From Curvularia sp. ZM96 (taxonomy: Eukaryota; Ascomycota; Dothideomycetes; Pleosporales; Pleosporaceae): 64,000 nucleotides of DNA. Made by a program: the position numbers and the translations under genes. This document shows, piece after piece, positions 1-12,882 of the stretch (positions are counted from its first letter, which is position 1; each line of letters opens with the position of its first letter). The DNA lies in contig JAJGBQ010000001.1 of the NCBI GenBank assembly GCA_022457065.1, forward strand, positions 7,626,001 through 7,690,000, in the 5' to 3' direction. The notes beneath the pieces were generated by a model, which worked only from the letters and a program-made list of their open reading frames with translations, was not told where the DNA came from and made no database searches.

Positions 1-3000
1 GTCGAAAAGTCCCGTCTTACTGTGTATGTATGTGCTTTTGTTTTTCCCAGCGGAAAAAGGAGAGAAGCAAGACTTGGTCTCGAACGGGGCCACTTCCCCT
101 CGTTTGTGCTCCAGCATCAGGACAGGCTTGCATGGCAGCCTGACAGCCTGGCACAGCGAGCGCGGTCATGGGATTTGGCCATACTATTGGCCCCCGTCGC
201 GTCCAGCGCAGAGGCAGAGGCAGAGGCAAAGGACCATGCTGACGCCACGCTCGAAATAGCGCTGGGGTGGGCGAAACCTTGTGCGCTGGGTGCCAGGCAA
301 ACACGTCGACGGTGCTGCATCGTGGTCCCTAAGCAGGAAACGCGATATTGCGGGAATGGCCTCCAGCACCCTGAGCCCTGTGCCAAAAGCAAGTCTTATC
401 ACCAGGTTTCGGTATGGCGCGTCCAGGAGTGCAGGTCGAGGTGCAGCCAGATTCATGGGAGGGCGACGGGGGTTAGCGAGAGTTGGGGGCCAGAATCCAG
501 AGGCAGAGTGACAAGACAGACAGGCCAGGCCAGGCCAGGCCAAGGCAAGCGCCGGCCTCCCACTGCCACCAGTCCTGGTCCTCGATTCCCTCCCTCCGCA
601 CTCGGCCCAGTCGTCCAACCAGCCAGCACCATGACCGCAGCATTGCTTTGGGACACCAGACATGGACCGAGCAGTAGCTGCCATCGCACACCCTCGCGGC
701 CAGTCCTCTCGAGTCTGCCTGCAGCCGGCGCCATGCTTGCTTGTTCCTCCAGCCCGCTACTGCGCTGCTATGCGCATCCGTACCTGGAACCCAGCGGCTC
801 CGGCTAACCTTTGCAGACGAGACGGCGCGAGCACAGCTGGGGTGCGATTGGATACACGCATCACTGGTAGAGCACTGCCTGCGTGGGTTTCAGGAGAAGG
901 ATGGACAGGCCCTGGCTATGTTTGCGAATCCGAAGTCGCATTAACCCTGCCGGCGATCGCGCTTAGAGGCCTCGTACTGTGCAAGGGATAGGCACCGTGA
1001 CGAGGCGTGGCATCATGGGACGACCTCATAGACAACGACGGCGGGCGGCGGGTTTTCAAGCACTGTGAGGCTCCGGTCCTGGGTCCATGGAGCAGCACGT
1101 CGAGCGAGGGCACCCGGGCGCCGGCGGGCGCCTTGACGACCAGAAATCGTACGTTCGGTCAGCGAGCTTGTCCGCGCTTGGCCCTTTCCTATGTCTCGCA
1201 TGCCAGCAGATGGGGGTGCGGGAAGGATCATCGACCCATTTGGCTGGGACGTGAGGGCTCTTCTCTGGGACGGTGGCTTGGCTGCGGGGTCGCTGCTGCT
1301 TAGGCGAGGCCGAAACTGACCACTAAACCTTCCGCCTTCGCTCTATCCATCGACACGGTGAGCCTATCCAACGGCCGTCGATAACTAATCTGGCCCCGTA
1401 AGCCCGTAACGGTCACCCCCCTCCCCCCTAACGCTTAGCTCTCGTCTGCCCTCGTCCTCTCGCGACTCGACATGTGCGCTTGCGATCTGGTAGCCCATGC
1501 CAAAATTGGCCCTCTAAGCTCGCACAAAGTCTGTGTGAGAGGGTGCACAGCGCCATCGACCTAGCATTGGACCGCCCCCTCGTTCCCCCATCAGATCGTT
1601 CGTATCGCAAAGCCCAGATGCTTGATGCTGCGTTCCAGACTGCTGGTATTCACCTAGCAGGCATCGCCTGCTGATCACCCGTCGAGGTGGCTTCGAGCCG
1701 TCTATTCGACTACTACACACACACCACTTGTTCAGAAACGGGCTCCCACACAACCAGCCTAGCTCCTCCCCCGTTATGAGCGACGCCCTTCGCCCGTCGA
1801 CACGGGGCCAATTAACTGCCGACTAACGCGAAGCCTGTCTCTAGCCCTGAGTGCCATAGCCAAATCACACCATGCATGCTGGCACCCTCTCAGTGGGGCT
1901 CACCCAGAATGGCCTGACAGAAACACCCCAATGTCTCTTTCATGGTCAACATGAGTGCACTGTGTCTTGGACTCATGGCAGCGGAAAATGCCGCCTCGCG
2001 TACACTGTCAAGAAAACAGTCAGGCATTGGCGAAGCCGCCATGACCGCCCCCCACCACTGCACTCTCCATTCTCGTTCCTATCGGCCGTATGGCTACGTA
2101 TCTTTGTATACCTTGTCAACTTGTAACGCACCACGGACCACAGGGCTATATGCATACCGGCACTTACAACTGTCATTACCCAATCTACTAGTGTTTTTTT
2201 TTTTCAAGATACCATGTCCGACACAGATCCGGGTGACTTGTTTACCCAGCATCCTGGTGAAGGAGGCTCCACTCTTGTCGGCCCTTTCCTTAGATCCATC
2301 CCGCATATGCAGATTCAGAGTAGGCAGGGTAATTGCAGAAGCGCAGAGCGATCTGGACTATGCCCAAAGTCTGGGGTGGTGCGGTGCGGGTCATGACTTG
2401 TTGTGCCAGTCACAAACACACGTACATACTACATACACGCACACACACTTGGTACATGTTCAGGTTGCATCGACCCTGGATCCCTGACACGTCTGAATCA
2501 TCCACCCAATTCGCCGGGTGCCGTTGTTCAAGACTACCAACAGGAGGACCTGTGGCGGTGCACAATCACAACACACTAAGACAGGCAGTCTGACTCCTGC
2601 AGTAGTTTCATTGCACTCTTGGCCTTGTCGACTGCACCAACAGCAAACAGACACTGGCGCGGCCGTATGACAGTATCGATTGCGTACAGGAAATCCGGCT
2701 ACCCCACGGATATTGCTTCCTGCGGGCCGCAAGACCAAAATAGTCCGTAGCCTTGCATACTACCACGCAAAGTCACGGTTGCTGTTCATTTGCGCCAACC
2801 ACAAGGCAGGCTGCACAAACCCAAAACTGTCCTGGTACACGGCTTCATTACCGCATAGACCACGACAACCATCCTGTGAACTAAAATGGTCTGAACTGGG
2901 GAAGTGGTGCCATTTGGTCGTCGTCGGGCTCCTCGCGCCGCGCATGTCGCGATAAGCACATCCACGCCGTCTTCACATGGCCCCTACAGTTCACCAGAAA

Positions 3001-5042
3001 GCATCACAACTGATGCGCCTATGAAAGCAAGATATGACACACTTTTGAACACATCGGGCCATGGCGCAGACCCCAATATTGAGCCCGTGTCGGGGCAGGG
3101 GTGCGATATTTGCATCGTCAGGGTGCATCGGGTACAGTAGCACGCCCAACAACAGGCATGGGCAAGTTGTCGAAAGGGTGTACTCGGTTGAAGGGCTTGG
3201 TTCCAGAACATGGTGCGGTTCACGCCTTGGACAACCTTATCCATCTCGTCGGGCCATAGGCGTTCAGGGACCAGGCGAAGCAACTTGTCACGCTGACCAC
3301 CCAGACGATGCGGCGGACATGGTACGGAACGTGAGGTCCGTGTGTGACGGCCACGACGGCATCGGTACGCTCTGGTCAAACAACCAAGAGACGTGGGTGG
3401 ACACTGAGCGTGTGGTGGCCTTGCAAGACCCTCCTCCGCCGAGCGAGATTGCTACCGCCAGGCATCCCACGTCCAAGCCGTCCCACGGCCGGGGCAAGGC
3501 AGGTTGCAATTTCGCCCTACGCTGCCTGCCATGTTCGCATTCAATCATGTGCAAGCGCCGTCACATGGGGGTAGAAGGTAGACGGCGAGCTGTCCTGCAT
3601 AACCCCCCTCATCCTTCCAAACAAGCAATCGAAAGGCTGTGATTACTCAGAGGCACAGGTCACGCCACGTTACTACGGCCTCGCATCTTGCTCAAGGTCG
3701 GCGGTCAGAGTTCCGTCTGTCTGTTGATGCATTGCGACATGTCCTGCGTCAAACGAGGTCCCGCAGTGACGATGATACCGTAGGAAACGCGGTGAGGTCA
3801 GCACGATGCACTTGGTGCTAGACGGGGGGGCAGGGCAGGACGAGAGGACATGGCAGTGCTGCGCCCGCTGAGCCCCATGAGAGCAAACTCGCTTAACTGC
3901 CTTATTGCAGGCAATGCTCGAGTACTCGGTCACGTCGGTAAAATTAGCACCATGGCGCTGACCAATGAAAGAGCTCAGAGCTGCACAGCCGCTCACCAGC
4001 CACAGTGCTCGTGCTCTGCGGACCGGGCAGAGCGAGAGGATCGCCAATCACACACGCTACCGCACCAGGCCTGTGGGATGGCAGCACATGGCTCCATGCC
4101 CTCCCATGGCTCCCCGAGTGGGAGCGGTGATCTAGCGTACACTTTCTTCAGGGCCTATCCCTAATCCGCTTGTCTTTACCGCTTTCAGGCTGGGCGCACC
4201 CGCCCTCTGCACGCCTACTCGCCGACGCCTCTCTGCCCCCTCGTTGTTTTCGGAATGGCTTGCTCAGTGGGTGGCCCGACTCGCGCGGACGGGGGTCGGG
4301 CACACCGCGACTGCGAGCCTGGCTAGCCTACCACAGAGCGGTCGGGGCGCGCGATCGAGGCGGGGAGCAGAAGAGACGGCGGCCGGTAACTTCTGCCTTC
4401 TTTTGTTTTTTTTTAGCGTGGCCTGATTGCTCCAAAACAGCCACCTCATGCTAGAGGCCCAGGCGCCCGTAGGGCAGCATACACTCCAGGCAGGGGTATG
4501 GCATGCTGCCGTGTGGCTTCGTGCACTGTTTCCCGCTGGGGGCCACTTTGGTGGTCTCTTCTCTGGGGCCTGATGTATAAACCTACTTCGCCCCCGAGGC
4601 ATCGTTCTCCAGTCCCAGGCCTCTGATCAACAGAAACGCTTTTTTGTTGAGACCTTTCTCCGACACCTTGGTTCTGGACCTGAGCCTCTCCCGCATCTTG
4701 ATCTGTACCTCGCTTTCAGCTAGCCTCGAGGACTTGTACGGGACTACGTGCTGTCAACCCAGTCACCGGAAACAGTATATGATCGGCAAAAGCATCGTCG
4801 ATAACTCACTCATCGCCGACCCATACGTCAACTCCAGAAATTGATCGACACTGTCCGCCTCAGGGTAAGCTTTCCCCTGCCGGTCCCTATAATTTGCTCT
4901 GCCAACCAAACCACGACGATTCCGACTGGAGTGATTCAGTACTGGTGCTGACCCGGTTTGCGCAAATAGGCATCCACCTGCACTTGAAGCTGCACACCTT
5001 TTCTTTTCATCTTCTGTTGCATTACCTCCCACATCTTCCACC
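1..5042. other. Long gene-free region upstream of the C2H2 regulator
   Basis: No reading frame in this 5 kb looks like protein. The longest open frames (for example 22-807 plus) have skewed, Arg/Ser/Pro-rich composition, no domain and no convincing splice partners. A short GGCCA tandem run lies near 521-545 and a CA-rich stretch near 2410-2455. A TATAAA-like site at about 4574 and a possible leader intron donor (GGTAAG near 4863) sit close to the C2H2 start. I read the region as promoter plus long, possibly spliced, 5' leader of the downstream regulator. A noncoding transcript cannot be excluded. Confidence 0.5.
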
Positions 5043-7273
5043 ATGGTCGATTACGCCCCATACACGCCAGGTATGGCTCACGACTTTGAGCTTTATTCCA
5101 ACAACCAGGAACAGCACATCGATTACCAACAGAACCAATCTTTCATGCCTAGCTCAACATTCGGCATGGACCACACTTTCACTGCACCTTTCGACCACAT
5201 GGCCCCTCTGTCTGAGGCCCCAAGGCTGCAAGACCTTCACTTTCACTACGACGCCATCGCACAAGGAGTTAAGCCATACCAGTACCAAACACCAGCGGGA
5301 TCTCCTCACTCAACATCAAACTCTTTCCACGAGATGCCTCCTGTTCTTTCAGCCTCGTCAGAGTCCGGTGCTTCAGTATCCTCGTCAGCTATGGGCTCTC
5401 CATCGCTTGTGCCGCAATTCGACGGCTCATGGCAGACAATGCCTGTGGGACTCACATCTGGCTACGAGTACCCAGGCATGGTAGCAAACGACAAGTCCTA
5501 TGTGGGTAAGTCAACAATGGTTTCTTCCCCAGTCACTGCGTCTTCTTCTTTATCTTCTTCTTGTGTCATACCCTCCATGTCGCCAATCTCCAAGAGCGTC
5601 TTCAAGACGCCTGTTACTCCGGCTTCGGCCACTCGGTCTTCCACGAGGTCCAATTTCCTTCTCTGTAATAAAACTCATCAACGCGACTCTCCGTCGGTTG
5701 TTTCTTCCTCTACTGCATCAGTACCGCGTTTCTCAAAGTCATTTTCATCTTGTTGGTTACCTTCCATTCTCAAAGACTATATGCTAACATATCTCAAGTA
5801 GATCCTAATCTCATTCAGCCTTTTGCATTCGCACCACAGAGTCCCTACCCTGAGATCAGGACTACCCCTTCTCCCTACTTCCCAGTCATTGAACAACCAC
5901 CCTCTCCAGCCCTCTCACAGTTCTCCTCACACAGCCAACGACCAGGCTCCGCAAACATCAAGAGGGGCAGTGCCAGCCCATACCTGCACACTCAACAATA
6001 CCAGCCCTACTCCAAGTACAACAGGCGAAGCTCAGTCAACTCCCTTCATTCACACCACTCTGGCACAAGCCGCAAGAGCTCCAGCAGCTATGATGTAGAT
6101 GACGAGACACGAGAGAAGGGCATGTGCCCACTCCCAGAGTGCGGACGTGTCTTCAAAGATCTCAAAGCACACATGCTCACCCACCAGAATGAGAGACCCG
6201 AGAAGTGCCCGATCACCACTTGTGAGTACCACGTCAAGGGCTTTGCAAGAAAATACGACAAGAACCGCCACACCCTCACTCACTACAAGGGCACCATGGT
6301 CTGTGGTTTCTGTCCCGGTAGTGGTTCAGCGGCTGAAAAGTCTTTCAACCGCGCTGATGTCTTCAAGAGGCACCTCACATCTGTTCACGGTGTTGAGCAA
6401 AACCCTCCAAACAGCCGGAAGAGGAGCTCATCTGGTCGCAAGTCATATAGTGGCTCACAGCCTAATGTTGCTGGTACTTGTTCCACTTGCTCAGTAACCT
6501 TCGCCAATGCGCAAGAGTTCTACGAGCACTTGGATGACTGTGTGCTGCGCGTCGTGCAGCAAACCGACCCCACCGAGGCCATTAACCAGCGCCTCCTCAC
6601 ATCTGTTGCAGAGGACAAGGACGTCACCGAGACTCTTGACCGAAATGGCCTCTCCAAGAGCATCGAATACACAATCCCCAAGTACGAGGAGGAGGATGAG
6701 GAAGACTATGAAGAAGAAGAGGTTGACAACGACGACCAGGATGACGCGACATGGGGCAGCCGCCGCTCAGGCAAGGGCAGTAGCAAGTCAGCCAAGTCGC
6801 ATTGACAATCAACACATCCTCGAGGTGTCGGCGCAACGCAGCACGTCGAGGGTGGTAACTCAACTCAACAAATTTCTTCTTCTCGCGTTACAAAGTCTGG
6901 TCCGCGTGCTGGTCTCACCTTCTCCAAAGGCGGTGTAGCCATCACCGGTGCCGGACGTAAGAAGCGCAAAAACTACCCAGTCTCTTGGGGCTGCGCTACC
7001 GACAAGATGAAGATGAAGAAGCGTGTCCTGTGTGTATACGACGGACAACGCAGACTGTGGAAGGACGACATGATGCTCGACCAAGAGTTCGAAGTACGCA
7101 TGAAGCTGCCTGATGGCAAGGCGTATGTCACAGACTTGGATGTGCAGACGCTTAACCGCGCTCATGCACTACACGGTGCCACTGCTGAAGAGAGGGGCAC
7201 GTGGGTACCTGACAACATTATTGGCAGCAGCGCTCCATCTCTGGAGCCAATGCCACTTGAATGGACTGTTTAA
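5043..7273 (+). CDS. C2H2 zinc-finger transcription factor, interrupted by one in-frame TGA that is probably spliced out
   Basis: Probable nuclear DNA-binding regulator. Exon 1 is 5043-5505; a 296-nt intron (GTAAGT...CAAGTAG) ends at 5801; exon 2 starts at 5802 in frame. The first 250 residues are Ser/Pro/Gln-rich and low complexity. Two C2H2-type fingers follow at about residues 262-320 (the first opens CPLPECGRVF), then a third around CGFCPGSG...HLTSVH and a degenerate C-x2-C...H...C motif, then an acidic run. The frame meets TGA at 6803-6805 and then stays open to TAA at 7271-7273. The part after TGA carries a block I recall as typical of this family (KKRKNYP, then KMKMKKRVLCVYD), so the true product probably extends to 7273. 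A GC-AG intron at 6771-6824 (54 nt) would remove the TGA and keep frame, giving 626 aa. With no such intron the product is 488 aa. Confidence 0.82.
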
Positions 7274-8024
7274 ACTACTCATGGTGCAAATGTCACTTGA
7301 AGTTTGTCTTTCTTGGATTTGAGCATTTTAAAGCGAATGCATTTGTGCAATGTTTTGGGAATTTCCAAGGGACACACAAAGCAAACAAAAAAGGTTACAT
7401 GGCAGGTTTCATGGTTGACCCGTACACAGAGACGGCTGACGACATGCAACGACTACGCGAATTATTTGTTGTACTATCATGGTTTTTTCTTTTTCTCTCT
7501 ATTACCGATCGATACCACTGGGAGCTTTGTACACTTGTCTTATCCTTCCTCGTTCTGGGGCTTGTTGGCGTTGGACAAGGGAAGGACTAATGAGTGGATA
7601 TGAATGGAAGCAACATATCTGAACGTGGCTGGCCGCAGGATGTAGTGTTTTTCTTCTAATTTCTCTCTCAAAACTCATACTCCTGCATTTAGCAAAGTCA
7701 ATCGAAAAATACTCCATCATCGGAAGTCTTTCATAATGTGCAAGATGACGTGAATTGCAAGACTCAAGGTTCTCCAATCACTGTGAGATCGATATTTAGC
7801 ATGTGAGAACGTATCTATGAACATACACGAAATTATATTCTCAAAATCCAAGCCCTGATGACAACGGGGTTATGATGGAGTGAAGGGGTCCGTGCTTAGT
7901 CACGGCTCAGCGCCCCGCCGTGGGGAAGGCAACAGCGGCGGAGGCAGCTTGGAGCTCTACCATCGACTGCCCGCCTGTCCGCTTGCCCAACGCCGCAAAC
8001 ACGACTCACGACACATACACTACA
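7274..8024. other. Intergenic region between the C2H2 gene and CSN1
   Basis: About 750 bases between two genes in tandem. The left part is T-rich and suits a 3' UTR. The right part, from about 7880, is GC-richer and suits the CSN1 promoter and leader. No small gene, repeat or RNA was recognised. Confidence 0.5.
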
Positions 8025-9585
8025 ATGGCGTCGAACATCGAGCAGTCACCATTCTTCCAACAGCAGAAGTCCAAGGGCGAAATCATCGTCAAGGGTATGA
8101 TGTCAATCAATGCCGTCTCGTGGGGACAAATGTGCTAATGTAATAGACCCTCCCAAGTTCGACCTTGAGTCTTATATTGCTAATTATACTGGTATGGAAG
8201 CAAAACGCTTATGTCAATCTACGCGTACTAATGATCTCTGCTAGGCTATACGCGAATCGACCGCCTTCACCACATCGGCGCGCATTCACCGTACCTCGCC
8301 GTTGACGCATATCGCCTCGCCATTGCGGAAGCAAAGAAGGGAAAGAATGTCGGACTGTACACAAGACTGGTTGAGGACTTCAGCAGCATAGCGCCCAACG
8401 ACCCCGCTGCCCTGCTCGATACAGCATGGGCCGAAAAGAAGACACGGGAAGTTCGTGAGGAGCATGACAGGCTGGAGCACGAGTTGAAGTCGTATAAGAA
8501 CAACTTGATCAAGGAAAGCATAAGGGTAAGTGCAAGGGAAATGATGCGCCTAGTTTGGCTCTGATAAACCACAGATGGGCAATGAGGACCTCGGCCACTT
8601 CTACTATGACACCGGCGACTTCACCAATGCACACAAGGCATACATGAGGATGCGCGAGCATTGCACCTCACCGAAGCACCTCGCTGATATGACGCTCCGC
8701 CTCGTATTCGTCAGCATCGCACAAAAGTCATGGACAAACGTACTGGCCAATCTGGCCAAGTCAGAGGCTACGCAGGTTAAAGGTGAAGAGAAGGCCAAGC
8801 TGGAGCCCATTGTATCTGCATGCAGTGGTCTATGCAACATGGAGATGAGCAGCTTTAGGGAGGCTGCGACGGCTTTCCTCAACACATCGGCAGCGTACAT
8901 CACGGCTGAGCCTGCGGGAGGAATTAAATGGCAGAAGGACGTCATTTCCCCCAATGACATTGCAGTTTACGGTGGCCTCTGCGCTCTCGCATACATGGAC
9001 CGAAGTGACCTGCAAAGCAAAGTCCTCGCAAATGCCGAGTTCCGGAACTTCCTGGAGCTCGAACCGCACATTCGCCGCGCCATCAACCTCTTCTGCAACT
9101 CCAAGTACAGTGCCTGTCTCGAAGTGCTCGAGGGCTACCGAAGTGACTATCTGCTCGACGTGTATCTTTCGAAGATCCTGCCTACAATCTACAGCCGTAT
9201 CCGCAACAAGAGCATTGTACAGTATTTCATACCCTTCAGCTGCGTCACACTGGATGAGATGGCCTCGAAGTTCCCTCCAGCCGAAGGCAGAACCATTGAA
9301 GAGGATTTGGAAGAGATGATCAAGAATCGCCAGCTGGACGCACGGATAGATCTCGTCGACCGCTTACTCATCTGTCCACCAAAAGATCCTCGCCACGAAG
9401 TACAAGAAGAGGCTCTGAAGATGGCCGAGGCATACGACCATACCCTTCGTCTCCGGTTAACGCGCTTGAACATGTTGGCAGCGGGATTGGAGGTACAGCC
9501 AAATAAGGTGGGCGACAAGGCGCCTGGCATGGGCAATGGCATTGGCGACACATTTCGTGGCCTAGGTTCAAAGATTGGCTTCTAG
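8025..9585 (+). CDS. csn1: COP9 signalosome complex subunit 1
   Basis: Subunit of the COP9 signalosome, which removes NEDD8 from cullin-RING ubiquitin ligases. Four exons: 8025-8094, 8147-8191, 8245-8525 and 8575-9585, with three introns of 49-53 nt, all GT-AG and frame-consistent; 468 aa, normal for the family. The N-terminal part has the CSN1 signature PPKFDLESYIANYTG followed by RIDRLHHIG and YLAVDAYRLAIAEAK. An Rpn7-type TPR-like helical domain covers about residues 100-300, and a PCI domain about 310-430 (YFIPFSCVTLDEMASKF, then EEMIKNRQLDARID). The start is chosen because the MASN ATG opens the first in-frame exon joined to the signature. In Aspergillus nidulans the orthologue (csnA) is needed for light-dependent development. 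Subunit 2 lies at 46997-48752 in this window. Confidence 0.95.
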
Positions 9586-10507
9586 GCGAGGTCGGAGACC
9601 CAACAAGATAGAATTCCGGACAACAACGACGAAGAGAGCAGTCGAAGCGACAGCCCACAGTTTCCAGAAAGCGAGGATGCTGTCCAATACCTGACACAGG
9701 AGCCGGTTGTACCGAGAACGACCCCAAGGCGGAAGCGTAGAAGTAGTTATTAGCATTGCAAGGCGTTTTGTTCCTTTTGTTCTTCGTTTCCTAACTTCAT
9801 GTTTGCTTTGGAGCAAGTACGGCGCGCGTTCAGGTTGGCAAAGACCCGGGCATATCAAAGCGGCATTCTGGCGTTAAGGGAGGAATATGCAAAGCGACTG
9901 TAGGGCGGTAGTGCGTTTCCCTATCAGATGGGAGATGTAAGCCAATGGACCACATGTATGCTATGGAAGGTACATAACAGAGTTTCTTCAATCAGAAATA
10001 ACCCCACGAACTTTTCTTTTCCTGCTTCAAGAGGACAAACGATGTCTATACCGTGCCATTCTTTCATCCGGGCATCGACTCTACACGTTAGGTCGGTCCA
10101 ATATGCAAACCCATCCCAACGGGGTCATGGACAACGAGTTTAAAAGAATGTTGAATAAATATTTATATGGGTATCTAAAATAAATAAATAAATGGCGTCC
10201 ATTCATTCCATGACTTTACTTCGTATAAGAAAAATCTCCCCATATATCTCTCTCCGTGTCCCTCTCCGTCCCTCTTTTTAAACACTTTTTCTTTTCTTTT
10301 CGCAAATAAAAGTCGCAACTTAATAGAAGAACAGTTGTCCCCCGAAAAGTCATGGAAATTACAACAACTAGCTAATAAGAAGAAAGAGTCGTAGAAAAGA
10401 ACAAATACCGAAATGTTTTTCAAGCTCAAAGTAGTGCCACCGACTTGCTTCTTACGCTCGCCACGTCACTCACTCCCCCGTACCTACAACGATAGCTATT
10501 ACTACTA
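9586..10507. other. Convergent intergenic region, CSN1 and Zn2Cys6 gene 3' ends
   Basis: About 920 bases between two converging genes. The right half (10140-10430) is AT-rich with short A/T runs and an ATAAATAAATAAAT stretch near 10180, as expected of polyadenylation regions. No gene seen. Confidence 0.5.
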
Positions 10508-12882
10508 TTACTGCTGCTGCTGCGCTGCATTCTGACCCTGATATCCATAGTATGCTGCCGTTGGCCACGCATACTCGTTTCTTGCAAACGGATTATTCGG
10601 GTCGAGATTTTGTGCCGAAGGGGGTATGCCCGCGTTTGCGGCCAGCATTTCTGGAGTGGTTTGGTTGGTGGGGGCTTGTGGCTGTTGCTGGGCTTGTGGC
10701 TGCTGAGGGGTATTGTTGCTTTGGGCTAGAAGTGAGGTCTGACCAGTCATGACGTTGAGGGCGTGGGCAGTCTGGGGTATGGGTCTATTCATGGTGCCGT
10801 ACGGGGAGTGATTGGAGTGGTTGGCGGTAAAGTAGTTTTGGGGGGTTTGGAGCTGAGACGACTGCATTTGATGGGCTTGGAGCTGTTGCTGTGCTGTCAT
10901 GGGCGTCTGGGATGGACCAATTTGCTGTTGCTGCTGCTGTGGGTTCTGGAGGCGTTGTTGGGGTGATTGACTGCCAAGCTTGTAGGCTAGCTGCTGCGGT
11001 GGGCTACCAATGCCGCGCGAAGAACCCTGGTTGAGCTGTGACAACTGCTGACGGTGGTTTGGTGTTGTTTGCTGGCGCTGGGGAGTCTGTTGTTTCTGCT
11101 GTTGAGGAAGCGGAGGTCGCGTTTGGGATTGTGAGAGCTGAGGGCGGTGACGAGCCTGAGGCTGCGGCCGCATCTGTCGTGGCTGTTGTTGAATGTGGGT
11201 CTGTTGTGATTGTGTGTGAACATGTTGCGATTGGGACTGTGGTCGCGGTGCCGTCTGCGGTGCTTGGACCGGAGTAGTCGAGGTGCGCCTCTCAGTCTCA
11301 AACTCTCGTATCTTCGCCTTGGCTTCTTCCAGTTCTCTCTTCAGCCTTTCCAGCTCGGATTCGGTATTCGAAGTTTGTTCAGATTGAGGCACCGGCTTAG
11401 AGGGGCCAGCAGGAGGAGGCTGCTCCTCATCAGCTGTGGAGTCCGGATAGAAGCATTCCCTCTTCTTGTTGATACATGTTTGGCATATCGGTCGTGTACC
11501 ATCGCACTGCAGCCACGTCAGCTCCATATACTCTTCCTGTCGTTTTGCAGGTTTACCTTTGTCTTCTTCGCCTTGCATACATCACAGCTGGTTCTTGAAC
11601 GCTTTCTTTGCGGTTGTTGCCCAGCCTGGGTGTCGACATACAGCATAGGTTGTGAAACCAGCAGAGGCTCTGGTCTAGATCGAACAAGAGTCGGTAGAGG
11701 CGGCGGTCGAGGCTGGGGCGGTGCAGGAGGAGGCGGCGCTATTTGCGAGGGTGGATCTACTTGTATGAGCTCTAAAAGCGATCGCAGACTCTGCGCCCTT
11801 AGATCACTTTCGAGCGAAGTATTGGACAGTCTCGGAGGCTCTGCAAGAGGCTGAGGCTTCTTTCTCTTCGCCTTCGAAACGTCTGGGTCCTCGCTGCTCA
11901 ACTGCCTGGATCGACTCGAAAACCTAGCCAAGGCCTCTGGATCATTCTCCTCGAGGTACTTTCGCCGCTTCGAGTCCTTGCGCGGAGGCGGAGCGCGCTC
12001 TTCATACGTCTTGTGAAGGGGTACATGCTTGTAGAAGACATCAAGCGTCTGCTTGGAGGCGGAAAACTTGACTGATAGGACGCCCTTGCAATCGTAGACA
12101 GGCTTCGTGGCACGCTTGCCCAGTTTGGCGCCTTTGCCATTGGCCGCACGATCCTTGTTAAGCAGCGAGTCATTACAGTAGTAGGAGAAGCGAAAGCTAT
12201 CATCCTCTCTGCTGTTCCAGCAGTTGTGGAAGCTGTACCGATACCCATCGATCTTTTGTATTGCCTCCACACAGCACTTTGCTATTGCCCTCTGCTTCCG
12301 CATTTTATCCTTTGGGTCTGGTGTCGGCTGCAACGCTTCTGCTACAGTCAAGTCGACTTTGACCTCTACTTTCTTGGGGCCATTGTTCGGCTCGATGGAT
12401 TCGGTGAAGCTGGGCCTCGGCGCAAGAGCGGAGTCTGACAGAGGCTGACCCTGCGGAGGGCCGCCGTATGGGGTAGACTGATAGCTGGAGGGCGCATGAG
12501 CATGGTGATGGGGAAGGGAGGTTTGCTGTTGTTGTTGTTGCTGCTGTTGCTGTTGTGGCTGTTGCTGGGACGGCGGCTGGGTCGGCTGCTGTGATTGAGA
12601 CGACGGAGCACTGGACGACACGGGCGGCGGAACAGAGAAACGGGTGCCTATCCAGAAGGAAAACTGGGCGTCGGTATGTTCGGGGTCTTCTGGTGGATTG
12701 CTGAGGTACTCGTGTACGGACGATTGGAAGCGCTCAAAGGACGTGATGTTGGTGAAGGGGACGGTTTTGGCTTGCGCGTCTCTGGGCTGGCGGCCGCGCG
12801 CAAGCTGAACTGGGGCAGCGGGCCACAGGGCTTGGTCGTTGGCATGGCGAAGACTCGGGGTTTGAGCATGGGATGAGGCCAT
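10508..12882 (-). CDS. Glutamine-rich Zn(II)2Cys6 transcription factor with an internal zinc cluster
   Basis: Predicted nuclear regulator of 774 aa. Two exons on the minus strand, 12882-11557 and 11506-10508, with a 50-nt intron (GTAAAC...CTGCAG) that falls inside the zinc cluster. Splicing joins SCDVCKAKKTK to CDGTRPICQTCINKKREC, giving the six cysteines of a Zn2Cys6 cluster at about residues 435-460. That is unusual, since the cluster is normally N-terminal. Upstream, residues about 174-293 form a basic, well-ordered segment with Cys236, Cys265, His286 and His290 (C-x28-C-x20-H-x3-H), reminiscent of WRKY/GCM-type zinc folds; this is a suggestion only. A polyQ run follows at about 105-120, and the C-terminal 250 residues are Gln/Pro-rich after a short coiled coil (SELERLKRELEEAKAKIREF). 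Target genes are unknown. Confidence 0.85.

Noticed and set aside
22..807. 261-codon open frame at the left edge
   Set aside because: Arg/Ser/Ala/Pro-rich composition with overlapping equally long frames in other phases; no domain, no family likeness, GC-rich DNA that makes chance open frames.
10552..11854. Plus-strand open frames opposite the Zn2Cys6 gene
   Set aside because: They are the antisense of the CAG/CAA-rich glutamine tracts (Leu/Cys/Val-rich) and have no independent features.
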